In this document: one piece after another, positions 44,064-53,688 of the stretch
How positions within the stretch are numbered: position 1 is the stretch's first letter
Layout of the letters: each line of letters begins with the position of its first letter
Source: an uncultured Acidimicrobiales bacterium
Lineage (GTDB): Bacteria > Actinomycetota > Acidimicrobiia > Acidimicrobiales > SHLQ01
Length of the DNA: 64,000 nt
Direction: 5' to 3'
Assembly: GCA_938015295.1 (NCBI GenBank)
Contig: CALLQB010000008.1
Location: forward strand, 97,108 to 161,107
The notes under the pieces: generated by a model
The model's input: only the letters and a program-made list of their open reading frames with translations
Database searches by the model: none
What the model was told of the DNA's origin: nothing
Program-made: the position numbers and the translations under genes

Positions 44064-46016
44064 CTAGTCGGCTTCGGCCTCTGCGGCGCCAGCGGCGATG
44101 GCTTCGACCACCGATGCGTCGGCAAGCGTGGTGGTATCACCCAGGCCACGACCTTCGGCGACGTCTTGGAGCAGGCGACGCATGATCTTTCCGCTTCGGG
44201 TCTTTGGAAGGTCTTCGACAAGAAACACCGCTTTCGGCCGACTAGTCGGACCTAACTTCTTCGATACATGTTGGCGAATCTCTTCGCGGAGCGCATCGTT
44301 TTGTTCGGCGTCGCCCATCACGATCACATACCCGATGATCGCTTGTCCGGTTACCTCATCGGCTGCCCCGACAACGGCAGCCTCAGCCACGCTCGGATGA
44401 TCGACTAGTGCCGATTCGATCTCGGCGGTGCTGATGCGGTGGCCAGACACGTTCATGACGTCGTCGACGCGGCCAAGCAGCCAGAGATAGCCGTCGCTAT
44501 CGAGCTTGGCGCCATCGCCCGCAAAGTACCGATCGCCATACTTGGACCAGTAGGTGTCTTTGTATCGCTGGTCGTCGCCCCAGATGCCACGCAGCATCGA
44601 CGGCCACGGCTTGGTGATCGTGAGGAAGCCTCCGCCCTCATCGACCTTGTTGCCATCGCCGTCGACGACCTCAGCGAAGACGCCCGGAATCGTGCCGCAC
44701 GCCGAGCCAGGTTTGGTAGTGGTGACGCCGGGCAGCGGCGTGATCATGTGACCACCCGTTTCGGTCTGCCACCAGGTATCGACAATCGGTCGCGCCGAGC
44801 CGCCAATGTGCTCGTGGTACCACATCCACGCCTCGGGATTGATTGGCTCACCAACGGTGCCGAGCACTCGCAGACTCGAGAGATCGTGCTTCTGCACTTC
44901 CTCCGGACCCCACTTCATAAACGTGCGAATGGCGGTAGGTGCGGTATAGAGCTGGGTAACGCCATATCGTTCGACAATGTCCCAAAGGCGGTCACGGCCC
45001 GGGGTGTCTGGGGTGCCTTCGTACATGACGCTTGTGCAGCCGTTGGCAAGTGGCCCGTAGACGATGTAGCTGTGGCCAGTGACCCAGCCAATGTCGGCGG
45101 CGCACCAGTAGACGTCGGTTTCAGGTTGCAGATCGAAGGTGTACTTGTGGGTGAACGCAACCTGGGTGAGGTAGCCGCCGGTCGTGTGCATGATGCCTTT
45201 GGGCTTGGCCGTCGTGCCCGAGGTGTACAGCAGGTACAGGAGTTGCTCGCTATCCATCGGCTCGGCAGGGCAATCAGCCGAGGCATCGGCCATGACGTCG
45301 TGCCACCAATGGTCGCGCCCCTCAGCCATGGTGACCTCGGTGTCACAGCGGTTCACAACGATGACGTCGGTGACCGTCGACGCGCCGTTTTCGAGTGCGG
45401 TGTCAACGTTGGGTTTCAACATCGATGGTGCGCCGCGTCGAAAACCAGCATCAGCGGTGATGATGAGCTTGGCTTCGGCATCCTCGCACCGGTCGGTGAT
45501 CGCGTCCGGTGAGAATCCGCCAAAGATCACCGAATGCGCCACGCCGATTCGCGCACAGGCAAGCATCGCGATGGGAAGCTCAGGGATCATCGGCATGTAC
45601 ACCGCGACCCGGTCGCCTTTCTCAAGGCCTCGTTCCTTCAGCACGTTGGCGAACTTACAGACCTCGGTCAGCAGATCGTTGTAGGTGATTGTGCGCTTGT
45701 CGCCCGGCTCGCCCTCCCAGTGGTAGGCAACCTTGTCACCTTTGCCGGCGTCGACGTGACGATCGAGGCAGTTTGTTGTCATATTGAGCTGTCCGCCAAG
45801 GAACCACTTGGCGTAGGGAAGATCCCACTCGAGCGTGGTGGTGAAATCGGTATCCCACGTGAGCAGTTCGCGTGCTTGTCGGGCCCAGAAAGCCTCGAAG
45901 TCGGCTTCGGCTTCGTCGTAGAGCGAGCGGTCAGAAGCAAGCGCGGCGCCGGCGAATGCCGGCGGTGGCGGAAACTGTCGCTGTTCATTTTCAAAGACTT
46001 CAATCGCGTCGGTCAT
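44064..46016 (-). CDS. acs: Acetyl-CoA synthetase
   Basis: A 650-residue AMP-forming enzyme that makes acetyl-CoA from acetate and ATP. Landmarks are '[20 protein letters not shown]', the nucleotide loop '[18 protein letters not shown]' (usually TSGSTGKPKG), '[18 protein letters not shown]', '[20 protein letters not shown]' and the acetylatable Lys in '[12 protein letters not shown]'. The length is standard. I chose the ATG at 46016 (GGGGAG upstream), because the frame before it lacks family sequence. It is divergent from mscL, and a perfect 10-bp inverted repeat lies 46-92 bp upstream of its start. Confidence 0.96.
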   Translation of the reverse strand: MTDAIEVFENEQRQFPPPPAFAGAALASDRSLYDEAEADFEAFWARQARELLTWDTDFTTTLEWDLPYAKWFLGGQLNMTTNCLDRHVDAGKGDKVAYHWEGEPGDKRTITYNDLLTEVCKFANVLKERGLEKGDRVAVYMPMIPELPIAMLACARIGVAHSVIFGGFSPDAITDRCEDAEAKLIITADAGFRRGAPSMLKPNVDTALENGASTVTDVIVVNRCDTEVTMAEGRDHWWHDVMADASADCPAEPMDSEQLLYLLYTSGTTAKPKGIMHTTGGYLTQVAFTHKYTFDLQPETDVYWCAADIGWVTGHSYIVYGPLANGCTSVMYEGTPDTPGRDRLWDIVERYGVTQLYTAPTAIRTFMKWGPEEVQKHDLSSLRVLGTVGEPINPEAWMWYHEHIGGSARPIVDTWWQTETGGHMITPLPGVTTTKPGSACGTIPGVFAEVVDGDGNKVDEGGGFLTITKPWPSMLRGIWGDDQRYKDTYWSKYGDRYFAGDGAKLDSDGYLWLLGRVDDVMNVSGHRISTAEIESALVDHPSVAEAAVVGAADEVTGQAIIGYVIVMGDAEQNDALREEIRQHVSKKLGPTSRPKAVFLVEDLPKTRSGKIMRRLLQDVAEGRGLGDTTTLADASVVEAIAAGAAEAEAD

Positions 46017-46061
46017 CTCGACTCCCCTACACATGTGGCCTAAAGAAGAATGTACACCCCG

Positions 46062-46108
46062 ATCTCGTGACACCAGGCGACAAGATGTGTTGCTGTGGGT
46101 CACGAGAT
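46062..46108. promoter_or_regulatory. Inverted repeat in the acs-mscL divergent promoter region
   Basis: ATCTCGTGAC (46062-46071) and GTCACGAGAT (46099-46108) are perfect inverted 10-bp arms with a 27-bp spacer. The spacing of about three helical turns between arm centres would place two protein-binding sites on the same face of the DNA. A regulator of acs, mscL or both is inferred. The remaining 294-bp gap (46017-46310) shows no gene. Confidence 0.5.
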
Positions 46109-46310
46109 TCCGAAACTTTGAATGAGATTTCATTCCACCCGACTTGGCAAAGCGGGGGAAGTCCACCGTTTTGGCGAGGAGAAAAGGTAAGTTTACTCGT
46201 GTGGTACTACCACGCAGTGCTGTCGCCAAACCGCGTTACGCGGCCGAACGACACACAATCCTTACGTCAACATCCGCCTGAAACGGCGCTACAGGGAAGA
46301 ACCCAACAAC

Positions 46311-46679
46311 ATGCTTAGTGAGTTCAGAGAATTTCTGGAAAAGTTCAACGTTATTCCGATCGCTGTCGGCCTCGTGCTCGCGCTGGCCTTCGCTCCGATG
46401 GTTAACGCAGTTGTCGACTTGGTGCTGTCGATCGTCGCCAAGGTTTTCGGTATGGAACCAGATGAAGAAACCGGTGCGTACAGCATTGCCAACCTCGATA
46501 TCGGTGGTATCGACATTGGCAGCGCTATCAACGCACTCATCACCTTCGTGCTGATTGCCTTCATCGTCTTCCTCATCGTTCGCTCGCTGGCCAAGGCCGG
46601 CGCGCAAACCACGCCAGCAGAAACACCCGACCAGGTCCTCCTGGGCGAGATCCGCGACGCTCTCAAGTCACGCGGCTAA
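46311..46679 (+). CDS. mscL: Large-conductance mechanosensitive channel (MscL family)
   Basis: A 122-residue protein with an N-terminal amphipathic helix ('MLSEFREFLEKFN'), a first membrane segment ('VIPIAVGLVLALAFAPMVNAVVDL'), a periplasmic-type loop, a second membrane segment ('INALITFVLIAFIVFLIVRS') and a charged C-terminal helix. This is the MscL layout. The first membrane segment lacks the usual 'GVIIGAAFG' residues, so the match is at family level. Channels of this kind release solutes on sudden osmotic downshift. GGGAAGA lies upstream of the ATG. Confidence 0.82.
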   Translation: MLSEFREFLEKFNVIPIAVGLVLALAFAPMVNAVVDLVLSIVAKVFGMEPDEETGAYSIANLDIGGIDIGSAINALITFVLIAFIVFLIVRSLAKAGAQTTPAETPDQVLLGEIRDALKSRG

Positions 46680-46708
46680 TTCGGCACCAGCTACACGATC
46701 AACGACAG

Positions 46709-46745
46709 GAGCCGGCCCTTGAGGGTCGGCTCTTGTTGGTTTTCG
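46709..46745 (+). terminator. Intrinsic terminator after mscL
   Basis: GAGCCGGCCC and GGGTCGGCTC pair (one G-T wobble) around loop TTGA at 46709-46732, followed by TTGTTGGTTTTCGG. It starts 30 bp after the mscL stop. Confidence 0.85.
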
Positions 46746-46769
46746 GTCGGTTACTACCGTCGACGACGG

Positions 46770-47009
46770 TTAGGCGATCCGCTGAACGCGGCGGCGGACG
46801 ATGGCCGGCTCAAGTCCCGTCGCCTCCGCCAGACAAGCAATGTCGTCGCTGCGCAACTCGAACCGTTGCCCCTGCTGACGCAGCCGAGCCACTAGCCGCG
46901 AATACGCATCAAAGACCGCGTCGACAGATCGGACGGTAGGAAGACCTATTGATTCAGGTCCAATGCACAGCGCAGTGGTGTGCACTTCGAGGTGGGGGCG
47001 GCTCTCCAT
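46770..47009 (-). CDS. Small hypothetical protein downstream of the methyltransferase
   Basis: A 79-residue protein I do not recognise. The ATG at 47009 is the first convincing start. The C-terminal 55 residues have alternating helices ('VDAVFDAYSRLVARLRQQGQ', 'DDIACLAEATGLEPAIVRRR') like a small helix-turn-helix, and end in 'VQRIA'. It follows the methyltransferase gene by 55 bp on the same strand and could be the last gene of the nuo transcript. No membrane segment. Confidence 0.5.
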   Translation of the reverse strand: MESRPHLEVHTTALCIGPESIGLPTVRSVDAVFDAYSRLVARLRQQGQRFELRSDDIACLAEATGLEPAIVRRRVQRIA

Positions 47010-47064
47010 GTTGGTCGACCATACCTCACAACAAAAGTGATGGAAATAGGTCGAATGACCTGTA

Positions 47065-48108
47065 TCAGTTTTGGTATGCCCACGAAATGACCCGGAAACC
47101 ACCGAGACCACTTCGATCGGTCAACGCTTCTGCCTCGGTGATTCGGCTTCGCGCTTTCAGCGCTTGCAGGTCACCAATGTGCGCACGCTCGGCCCACACC
47201 CGGCGGCCATCCTCGACCAGCGCGTCGAGGCCACAGGCACGAAGAAAGTCGGCCTGCGTCTGGATCATCGGCTCAGCACCATGGGCAAGAACCCCCTCAA
47301 GTGGCAGGTGCGCTGTCACATCCTGGGTACCCGGGGCGTCGAGCGCAGGGCCCCCTCGTTCGTTCGCACGGTAGGTGCGAATCCAGTCTCCACCAGTTGC
47401 CATTTCGGCAACCGGAGACAGGTAGTCGATCACCACTAGCCGCCCGGCGTCGATGAGATCGGAGGCGCTATCGCACCAGGCAACGGCTGCATCAGCAAGG
47501 GGAATCTTTACTCCAACAGTGGCATCGTCCGGCAGATACTCGACAGCCATCTCGAGGGGCCGCAGCACCTCAACCAGCTCGTCATTCGCCTCAGCGATAT
47601 CGACACGGACCTCCATCCATCCATGAGAGGTCTGCTGCGCAACGTTAAACGGCAAGTTGTCGAGAAGCTCGTTGGCCACCACGAGGTGGTAGGGCCCATA
47701 GGATTTCGCATCGGCAAGCGATTCGAGCGAAACGATCCAGCCCGGATGTTGAGCCCGCTGTGCAGCGCTTACCTCAACGGCGATGTACCGCAGAACGTCG
47801 CGACATGCTGGTTCTGCGGCCCTGATCGATCGGGCGAGAGTGCCGGGCCCAGCGCCGGCCTCGAGGACCACGAACGGGTTCGGTTCACCAAGCGACTTCC
47901 AGACCTCGTCGAGATACTTCGCCAGACAGGCCCCAAACAGCGGCCCGACCTCGGCGCTGGTAACAAAATCTCCGCGCCGGCCGGCCTGGCCTCCAGCCAC
48001 ATAGAACCCGAAGTCCGGGTCGTATAACGCTATGTCGACAAACGTCGAGAAGCGGATAGGACCTTCAGTAGCAATTCTGCGTCGAACCAGATCCTCGATC
48101 GGGGTCAT
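47065..48108 (-). CDS. MidA/NDUFAF7-type SAM-dependent methyltransferase
   Basis: A 347-residue protein of the SAM-dependent MidA family (Methyltransf_28). It has 'GDFVTSAEVGPLFGACLAKY', the SAM-binding 'VVLEAGAGPGTLARSIRAAE' and 'VVANELLDNLPF', then 'LVVIDYLSPVAEMA'. The eukaryotic homologue NDUFAF7 dimethylates an arginine of complex I subunit NDUFS2, the NuoD homologue. The gene starts 13 bp after nuoN in the same direction, so it is the distal gene of the nuo operon, which supports a role in complex I maturation. The family's usual length is 350-400. Confidence 0.85.
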   Translation of the reverse strand: MTPIEDLVRRRIATEGPIRFSTFVDIALYDPDFGFYVAGGQAGRRGDFVTSAEVGPLFGACLAKYLDEVWKSLGEPNPFVVLEAGAGPGTLARSIRAAEPACRDVLRYIAVEVSAAQRAQHPGWIVSLESLADAKSYGPYHLVVANELLDNLPFNVAQQTSHGWMEVRVDIAEANDELVEVLRPLEMAVEYLPDDATVGVKIPLADAAVAWCDSASDLIDAGRLVVIDYLSPVAEMATGGDWIRTYRANERGGPALDAPGTQDVTAHLPLEGVLAHGAEPMIQTQADFLRACGLDALVEDGRRVWAERAHIGDLQALKARSRITEAEALTDRSGLGGFRVISWAYQN

Positions 48109-48121
48109 GGCTTACGCCGGG

Positions 48122-49660
48122 TCAGCCTCCGGCGATCAGGCCGACGTCGGTGAACTGCGAAACAGCGCCCGGAAGGAAACCAAACACCAACGTGACAACC
48201 ACGGTCAGCACGAGCGCAGCACTAAGCGACGCCGGTACACGAATGGGTGTGAGATCGCCGTTGGGTGCTTCCTCAGCCCACATGCGACGAGCGATGTTCG
48301 CGTAGTAGTACAGAGCGATTACCGAGTTCAGCGCCAGTGCGACACCAAGCAGAATCGCCCACGTGCCACCCGCTTCGACGACCGCGAAGAAGATCTCAAA
48401 CTTGGCGAACCAACCCCCGAGTGGCGGAATGCCGGCTAAGGCGAACATGAAAATCGTCATAGCTATGGCCAAGCCGGGGGCGTACGAGAACAAGCCATTC
48501 ATCGAATCGAGCGAGGTGGAGCCGGTCTTGCGAGCTGCGGCAAGGATGACGGCGAAGGCACCAAGGTTCATCGCTGCGTAGATCGCAAGGTAGGTAACGA
48601 CCGAGCTGAGCGCTTGGTCGCCGACCTGCCCCGCAACCGCAAGTGGGGCAAGAATGAAGCCAGCCTGGGCAACACCCGAGTACGCCATCAGACGAACGAT
48701 GTCGGTTTGACGCAGCGCAATTAGGTTACCGATTGTCATCGAAGCAACGGCGAGGATCCACATCAACGGTTCAAACACGTCGGCCCGGGCATAGAAGCCG
48801 ACGAAAACCAGCTGCACCAAGGCAACAAATCCGGCGATCTTCGACGCCACAGCCAAGAATGCAGTCACCGGAATCGGCGCACCGCTATAGGTATCGGGTG
48901 CCCAGTTATGGAACGGCACTGCGGAGACCTTGAAGGCGAAACCGACGATGACGAAGATGACGCCGAGGGTGATGATCGGCGTCGAACTGGTGAGCGCCTC
49001 GCCGCTCAGCGGGTCGACGTTGAGCGAAGCGTTGACCTTGGTGAGAATCGTTTCGCCAGACACGCCGAACAACAACGACATGCCGTACAGCATGATCGCC
49101 GAGGCGAAGACACCCATCAGGTAGTACTTGAGACCAGCCTCGTTGCTTTCGAGGCTTCGCTTCTTCCAGGTTGCAAGCATGTAGCTCGGAATCGACAGCA
49201 GCTCGAAGGCCACAAAGATCGAGATCAGGTCACGTGACGACGACATGACCACCATGCCAAGAATCGACGTGAGCAAAAGTCCGTAGTACTCGCTCTCCCA
49301 GTAGTCGCCCTCGGCGATGTAGTTGGTCGAAAGCAGGATCACCACGTACCCCGACAAGATGAACACCGCTTTCATAATGAGCGAGAACTCATCGATGACA
49401 TACGCCCCGTCGAACATGACCCGGGCTCCGGAGTCGGAGATGTCGTTGGCCAACGTCAGGATCGGCACCATCGTTGCGAGCAAAGCAATGCCAGCAAGAG
49501 CCGAACTAATCTTGCGAGCCCGATCGAGGAAGATGACGTCGACCAGGGTGAGCAGCGCGCCGAATCCGAGCAGAATGAGCTCGGGCGCGACGCCGTGCCA
49601 GTCGATCGCCGGCCGGTTGAAGGCGACGATCTCGGCAAGCGGGAGAGCGGTGAGATCCAA
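48122..49660 (-). CDS. nuoN: NADH-quinone oxidoreductase subunit N
   Basis: A 512-residue antiporter-like subunit with about 14 membrane segments. It has 'ISIFVAFELLSIPSYMLATW', 'GLKYYLMGVFASAIMLYGMS', 'FKVSAVPFHNWAPDTYSGAP' and 'MAYSGVAQAGFILAPLAVAG', which hold the conserved Glu, Lys and His of the proton path. I use the TTG at 49660, two bases after the nuoM stop, with GGAGG six bases upstream. It is the last nuo gene and is followed by the methyltransferase. Confidence 0.96.
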   Translation of the reverse strand: MDLTALPLAEIVAFNRPAIDWHGVAPELILLGFGALLTLVDVIFLDRARKISSALAGIALLATMVPILTLANDISDSGARVMFDGAYVIDEFSLIMKAVFILSGYVVILLSTNYIAEGDYWESEYYGLLLTSILGMVVMSSSRDLISIFVAFELLSIPSYMLATWKKRSLESNEAGLKYYLMGVFASAIMLYGMSLLFGVSGETILTKVNASLNVDPLSGEALTSSTPIITLGVIFVIVGFAFKVSAVPFHNWAPDTYSGAPIPVTAFLAVASKIAGFVALVQLVFVGFYARADVFEPLMWILAVASMTIGNLIALRQTDIVRLMAYSGVAQAGFILAPLAVAGQVGDQALSSVVTYLAIYAAMNLGAFAVILAAARKTGSTSLDSMNGLFSYAPGLAIAMTIFMFALAGIPPLGGWFAKFEIFFAVVEAGGTWAILLGVALALNSVIALYYYANIARRMWAEEAPNGDLTPIRVPASLSAALVLTVVVTLVFGFLPGAVSQFTDVGLIAGG

Positions 49661-49662
49661 GA

Positions 49663-51276
49663 TCAGCCTCCGGCCACTTCAACACCAAATACCGCAGGAC
49701 AATCAAGAGCAGCAAGATCAGCTTCCTCGGCGATCAAACAGGGATGCAGCGACTTCTCGACCGCAGGATCGCTGGTCTTGAACAACAGGTTGGGAAGAAC
49801 ACCGAGAACAACGATGAGCACGAGCATGGGCGCCCACGCGACGTACTCGAACTTCGTGGCGTCGTGGATATTGGGGTCCTTGGCGAACTCTTCGGAGGGT
49901 TCACCGAACGCCGTGCGCTGCAAAAGCCACAGCAGGTAGCCAGCAGCGAGCACCGTTCCGACTGCGGCGACGACCATATAGGTGCGGAACACCGCTTCCG
50001 ACAGGCCGTTAGCGGGCTGGTACGCCGCCAGGATCGCTGGGAACTCGCCCCAGAAGCCCGCAAGTCCGGGAAGTCCGAGCGAGGCCATCGTGGCAAAGCC
50101 AAGGATCCAGCCCATACGGGGAGCCTGAAGCAGGAGTCCACCGAGGCGCTTGATTTCGAGGGTGTGGTAGCGCTCCTTAATCGATCCGGCAACGAAGAAC
50201 AAGATGCCGGTAATAAGGCCGTGAGCGACCATGCCGAACACCGCAGCGTTGATGCCAAATGTGGTCAGCGTGGCGATGCCAAGCATCACAAAGCCCATAT
50301 GCGACACCGAGGAGAATGCAATAAGGCGTTTCATGTCGGTTTGGGCGAGACAGCCAAGAGCGCCGTAAATGATGCCGATGACGGCGAGAAGGCCAATCCA
50401 GGGTGCCCACTCGACGGCGGCCTCAGGAAGAATCGGAATAGCGATTCGGATGAAGCCGTACGTGCCGAGTTTCAGCAGCACCGCAGCAAGGATGACCGAA
50501 CCAACCGTTGGTGCCTGAGTATGGGCGTCGGGCAGCCACGTATGGAAGGGAAACATCGGCACCTTGATGCCAAAGCCCATGAACATGCCACCAAAGATCA
50601 ACAGGCCAGCAGAGCGAGACAGGTTAGCTCCACGCCATTCGGTGAGGGCCTGAATATCGAAGGTGCGTAGCGCATTGCCAGCGGTGTCTTCGGCGAGGAA
50701 GAACAACGACAGGAACGCAAGAATCATCAGCGCTGAACCAAAAAGTGTGTAGAGAAAGAACTTGAGCGATGCGTAGCGACGATCTTCGCCACCCCAAACC
50801 GCGATCATGAAGAACATCGGTAGGAGGACAACTTCGAAGAACACAAAGAACAAGATGAGGTCTTCGGCGACAAAGGTGCCGATCATGCCAGTCTCAAGGA
50901 TGAGAATCAGGGCGAGGAACGCTTTGGGGTTATGCGGCTCAGGGAAGTGGTCCCACGAGTAGATGACACACAGAGGGACCACCAGCAAGGTAAGCAGAAT
51001 CAGCGGCAGCGCCATGCCGTCGATACCGACGATGTACCGGCTGTTGATGACGCTGATCCACGACGTGTCGTAGGTGAACTGCATCTCATCGGCCCGATCG
51101 AAATCGAACTCGGTCAGCAGGAATCCTCCGCCAAAGATCAATAGCGCACCCGACACCAGCAGAGCGAAGCCCTTATGAAAGACCTCGTCGCCCTTCGGGA
51201 TCGCCATGATAATCAGCGCGCCGACCAGCGGAGCGAAGGTGAGGACACTCAGGATCCACTCGTTGTTGTTTTCCAT
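49663..51276 (-). CDS. nuoM: NADH-quinone oxidoreductase subunit M
   Basis: A 537-residue antiporter-like subunit with about 14 membrane segments. Landmarks are 'LFFVFFEVVLLPMFFMIAVW', 'YASLKFFLYTLFGSALMILA', 'KVPMFPFHTWLPDAHTQAPT' and 'RLIAFSSVSHMGFVMLGIAT'. It is one of the proton-pumping subunits of the complex I arm. The ATG at 51276 lies 18 bp after the nuoL stop. Confidence 0.97.
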   Translation of the reverse strand: MENNNEWILSVLTFAPLVGALIIMAIPKGDEVFHKGFALLVSGALLIFGGGFLLTEFDFDRADEMQFTYDTSWISVINSRYIVGIDGMALPLILLTLLVVPLCVIYSWDHFPEPHNPKAFLALILILETGMIGTFVAEDLILFFVFFEVVLLPMFFMIAVWGGEDRRYASLKFFLYTLFGSALMILAFLSLFFLAEDTAGNALRTFDIQALTEWRGANLSRSAGLLIFGGMFMGFGIKVPMFPFHTWLPDAHTQAPTVGSVILAAVLLKLGTYGFIRIAIPILPEAAVEWAPWIGLLAVIGIIYGALGCLAQTDMKRLIAFSSVSHMGFVMLGIATLTTFGINAAVFGMVAHGLITGILFFVAGSIKERYHTLEIKRLGGLLLQAPRMGWILGFATMASLGLPGLAGFWGEFPAILAAYQPANGLSEAVFRTYMVVAAVGTVLAAGYLLWLLQRTAFGEPSEEFAKDPNIHDATKFEYVAWAPMLVLIVVLGVLPNLLFKTSDPAVEKSLHPCLIAEEADLAALDCPAVFGVEVAGG

Positions 51277-51294
51277 GATTCGTACTTGTGCCCT

Positions 51295-53685
51295 TTAGAT
51301 AACGAAGATCAGAACGCCAGCAAGAACCGTTGCACCTGCGAACAGGTAGGCAGCGTACTGCTGGATTTTTCCGGTTTGAAGTTTGCGAAGTTCGCCACCG
51401 GTCTCGCTCGAAACGAGTCCGGTAACATTTACTGCACCGTCGACGACCTTCTGGTCGAAGTGGGTGTAGACGGCGGTGCCAGTCTTCACCGAGGTGCGAC
51501 CAACAGCATCGATGGTGGCGTCAAGAACGTTCTGGTTGACCCAGTACACGGCTCGAGCGATCGGCCCTTTGGTGCCGGCAGCGATGAAGTCGGTGTAGAG
51601 GTGATCGAGGTAGTACTTCTCGACCAGCAAGGTGTGGCCGGCTCGCAGGAAGCCGACCTTGGTCGTCGGACCATTGGGAAGCTCAGTGAGACTCTCGCCC
51701 AACTGTTTTGCTTTCCGATCGACGAGAACAAAGTAGTAGAAGTACGCCATCGCGACACCGGCAATGCCGATGGCCGACGAGAATACGGCGAGGGAGTAAC
51801 TCGGAGTGCCGTGCGCTACCGACGGGAAGTACGCCGCTGACACCGGCTCGTAGAAGTGCAAGAAACGTTCCTGCCAGCTTTCAAGGTTGCCAGTGATGAA
51901 ACCGGGCGGCAGGTTGACCAAGCCAGCAAGCAACGCAAAACCCGAGAGCAAAATCAACGGGATGGTTATGCGCGGGCCCGACTCATGCGGCAGATGATCG
52001 TGCGCGTCGTGGGAGTCATGAGCACCGTGGTCATCGTGTGCGACATGGCGGAACTCGCCAAAGAAGGTGAGGTAGATGACCCTGGTCATGTAGGCGCCGG
52101 TAAGCGACGCGCCCAAGATGCCACCGATGAGCATGAGTGTGTAGGAGCCGTTGCCGCCAGTTCCACCGAACAAGCCCCAGCCGCCAGTACCGACGAGAAT
52201 TTCGTCCTTCGACCAGAAACCAGCAAACGGGAAAATACCAACCAGCGCAAGTGTGCAGATGACGAAGGTCTTGTAGGTCGTTGGCATGAACTTGCGCATG
52301 CCTCCCATGTCCTTCTTCATATCGAAGCTATGTACCGAGTGAGCGACCGAACCAGCGCCCAAGAACAGGCCCGCTTTGAAGAACGCGTGAGTGAAGAGGT
52401 GGAAAAGCGCTGCGGTCCACGCACCGACACCGAGGGCCATGACCATGTAACCGAGCTGACTTACCGTGCTGTAGGCAAGCACCTTCTTGATGTCGTCCTG
52501 CACGAACGCGAGCAGGCCGGCAAACACCAGGGTGATCATGCCGACCAGGGCCAGCGGGTTTACCGACGAGTCCTTGATCGACAGGCCTTCGTAGAAGACA
52601 CCGTAAAGCCGGGCAATCATGTAGACACCGGCCACAACCATGGTCGCTGCGTGAATGAGTGCCGATACCGGAGTTGGCCCAGCCATCGCGTCGGGCAACC
52701 AGGTGTGCAAGACGAACTGGCCAGATTTACTCATGACCGCACCCATCAAGCACAACGAGGCAACCAGAAGAGTGTTGTGGCCAATCTCGCCGTTGAGAGC
52801 CATGGTGTTGATCTTGACGATGTCGAAGGTCTGGCCGGCGGCGAAGAACAAGATGATCATGCCGACGAGCAGGCCGATATCGCCAACACGGTTGGTGAGG
52901 AACGCTTTAAGCGCTGCGTCGGAGTTGGGCTTTTCTTCCCACCAGTGGCCGATGAGAGCGAACGAACAAACGCCCACCAGCTCCCACGCGGTAATGAACT
53001 GGATGGTGCTGGCCGAGATGACCAGCAGCAACATCGAGGCGGTGAACAACGACAAGAACGCGTAATAGTGGGTGTAACGCCGGTCGCCAGCGACGTAGTC
53101 GGTGGAATACACGTGCACGAGCAACGAGATGAACGAAACGACGAAGAGCATCATGACGGCCTGGCCGTCGATGAGCGTGCCGACCTTAAATTCCTTGCCG
53201 CCAGACTGGAACCACGTGGCTTCGGCGCGCACGGCAGTCGAGGGGTGAATCTCGGAGCTATGGCCGTCGTCGCCACCTTCGGCAGCAGCGAACAGTTCGC
53301 CAGCCGCTGGCTCTTCGGTAGCTAGGCGAATTTCTTCTGCGGTGCCGTCGACGACCAGCACCTGCAACGCTGCGCCGGATTCTGCTTCGTTGAGTAGCGC
53401 GCCGATGGCGTCTTCAGCTTCGGCCGCCTCGTAATGGTCGCGATGGTCGAACCAAGCGAAGTTACTAATGATGGCGAGCGCAAGCACGGCGGCCACTGAG
53501 GCGATGCCGATTTCGGCGCCCTTGTAGGGCAGGCGCTTTCCGAAGAAAAGGATGACTAGGAACGACATCGCTGGAATGAACGGCAAAAGCCATGCATTGC
53601 GAAGAATCCACGGGCCGCCAAAGGTGTAACCCGGCAGCGCCGGACCAGTTTCAGCAGCGAAAAGGAGTAGTGACGAAAGACTCAA
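51295..53685 (-). CDS. nuoL: NADH-quinone oxidoreductase subunit L, with large insertions
   Basis: A 796-residue protein, about 150 longer than usual NuoL (610-650). The core has 'FSMADLWE'-type positions 'FITAWELVGVCSFALIGHWW', 'NRVGDIGLLVGMIILFFAA', 'FVLHTWLPDAMAGPTPVSAL' and 'LAYSTVSQLGYMVMALGVGA'. One insertion of about 80 acidic residues lies after the second membrane segment ('ATEEPAAGELFAAAEGGDDG'). A second, His/Asp-rich loop is near residue 550 ('HDDHGAHDSHDAHDHLPHE'). The start is a TTG three bases after the nuoK stop, with AAAGG upstream. Confidence 0.94.
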   Translation of the reverse strand: MSLSSLLLFAAETGPALPGYTFGGPWILRNAWLLPFIPAMSFLVILFFGKRLPYKGAEIGIASVAAVLALAIISNFAWFDHRDHYEAAEAEDAIGALLNEAESGAALQVLVVDGTAEEIRLATEEPAAGELFAAAEGGDDGHSSEIHPSTAVRAEATWFQSGGKEFKVGTLIDGQAVMMLFVVSFISLLVHVYSTDYVAGDRRYTHYYAFLSLFTASMLLLVISASTIQFITAWELVGVCSFALIGHWWEEKPNSDAALKAFLTNRVGDIGLLVGMIILFFAAGQTFDIVKINTMALNGEIGHNTLLVASLCLMGAVMSKSGQFVLHTWLPDAMAGPTPVSALIHAATMVVAGVYMIARLYGVFYEGLSIKDSSVNPLALVGMITLVFAGLLAFVQDDIKKVLAYSTVSQLGYMVMALGVGAWTAALFHLFTHAFFKAGLFLGAGSVAHSVHSFDMKKDMGGMRKFMPTTYKTFVICTLALVGIFPFAGFWSKDEILVGTGGWGLFGGTGGNGSYTLMLIGGILGASLTGAYMTRVIYLTFFGEFRHVAHDDHGAHDSHDAHDHLPHESGPRITIPLILLSGFALLAGLVNLPPGFITGNLESWQERFLHFYEPVSAAYFPSVAHGTPSYSLAVFSSAIGIAGVAMAYFYYFVLVDRKAKQLGESLTELPNGPTTKVGFLRAGHTLLVEKYYLDHLYTDFIAAGTKGPIARAVYWVNQNVLDATIDAVGRTSVKTGTAVYTHFDQKVVDGAVNVTGLVSSETGGELRKLQTGKIQQYAAYLFAGATVLAGVLIFVI

Positions 53686-53688
53686 CCG

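Noticed and set aside
44450..45512. Open frame antisense to acs
   Set aside because: No start with a ribosome binding site and no domain; acs itself is unambiguous.
51856..53325. 489-codon open frame antisense to nuoL
   Set aside because: It lacks membrane or catalytic motifs and depends on the codon bias of nuoL.
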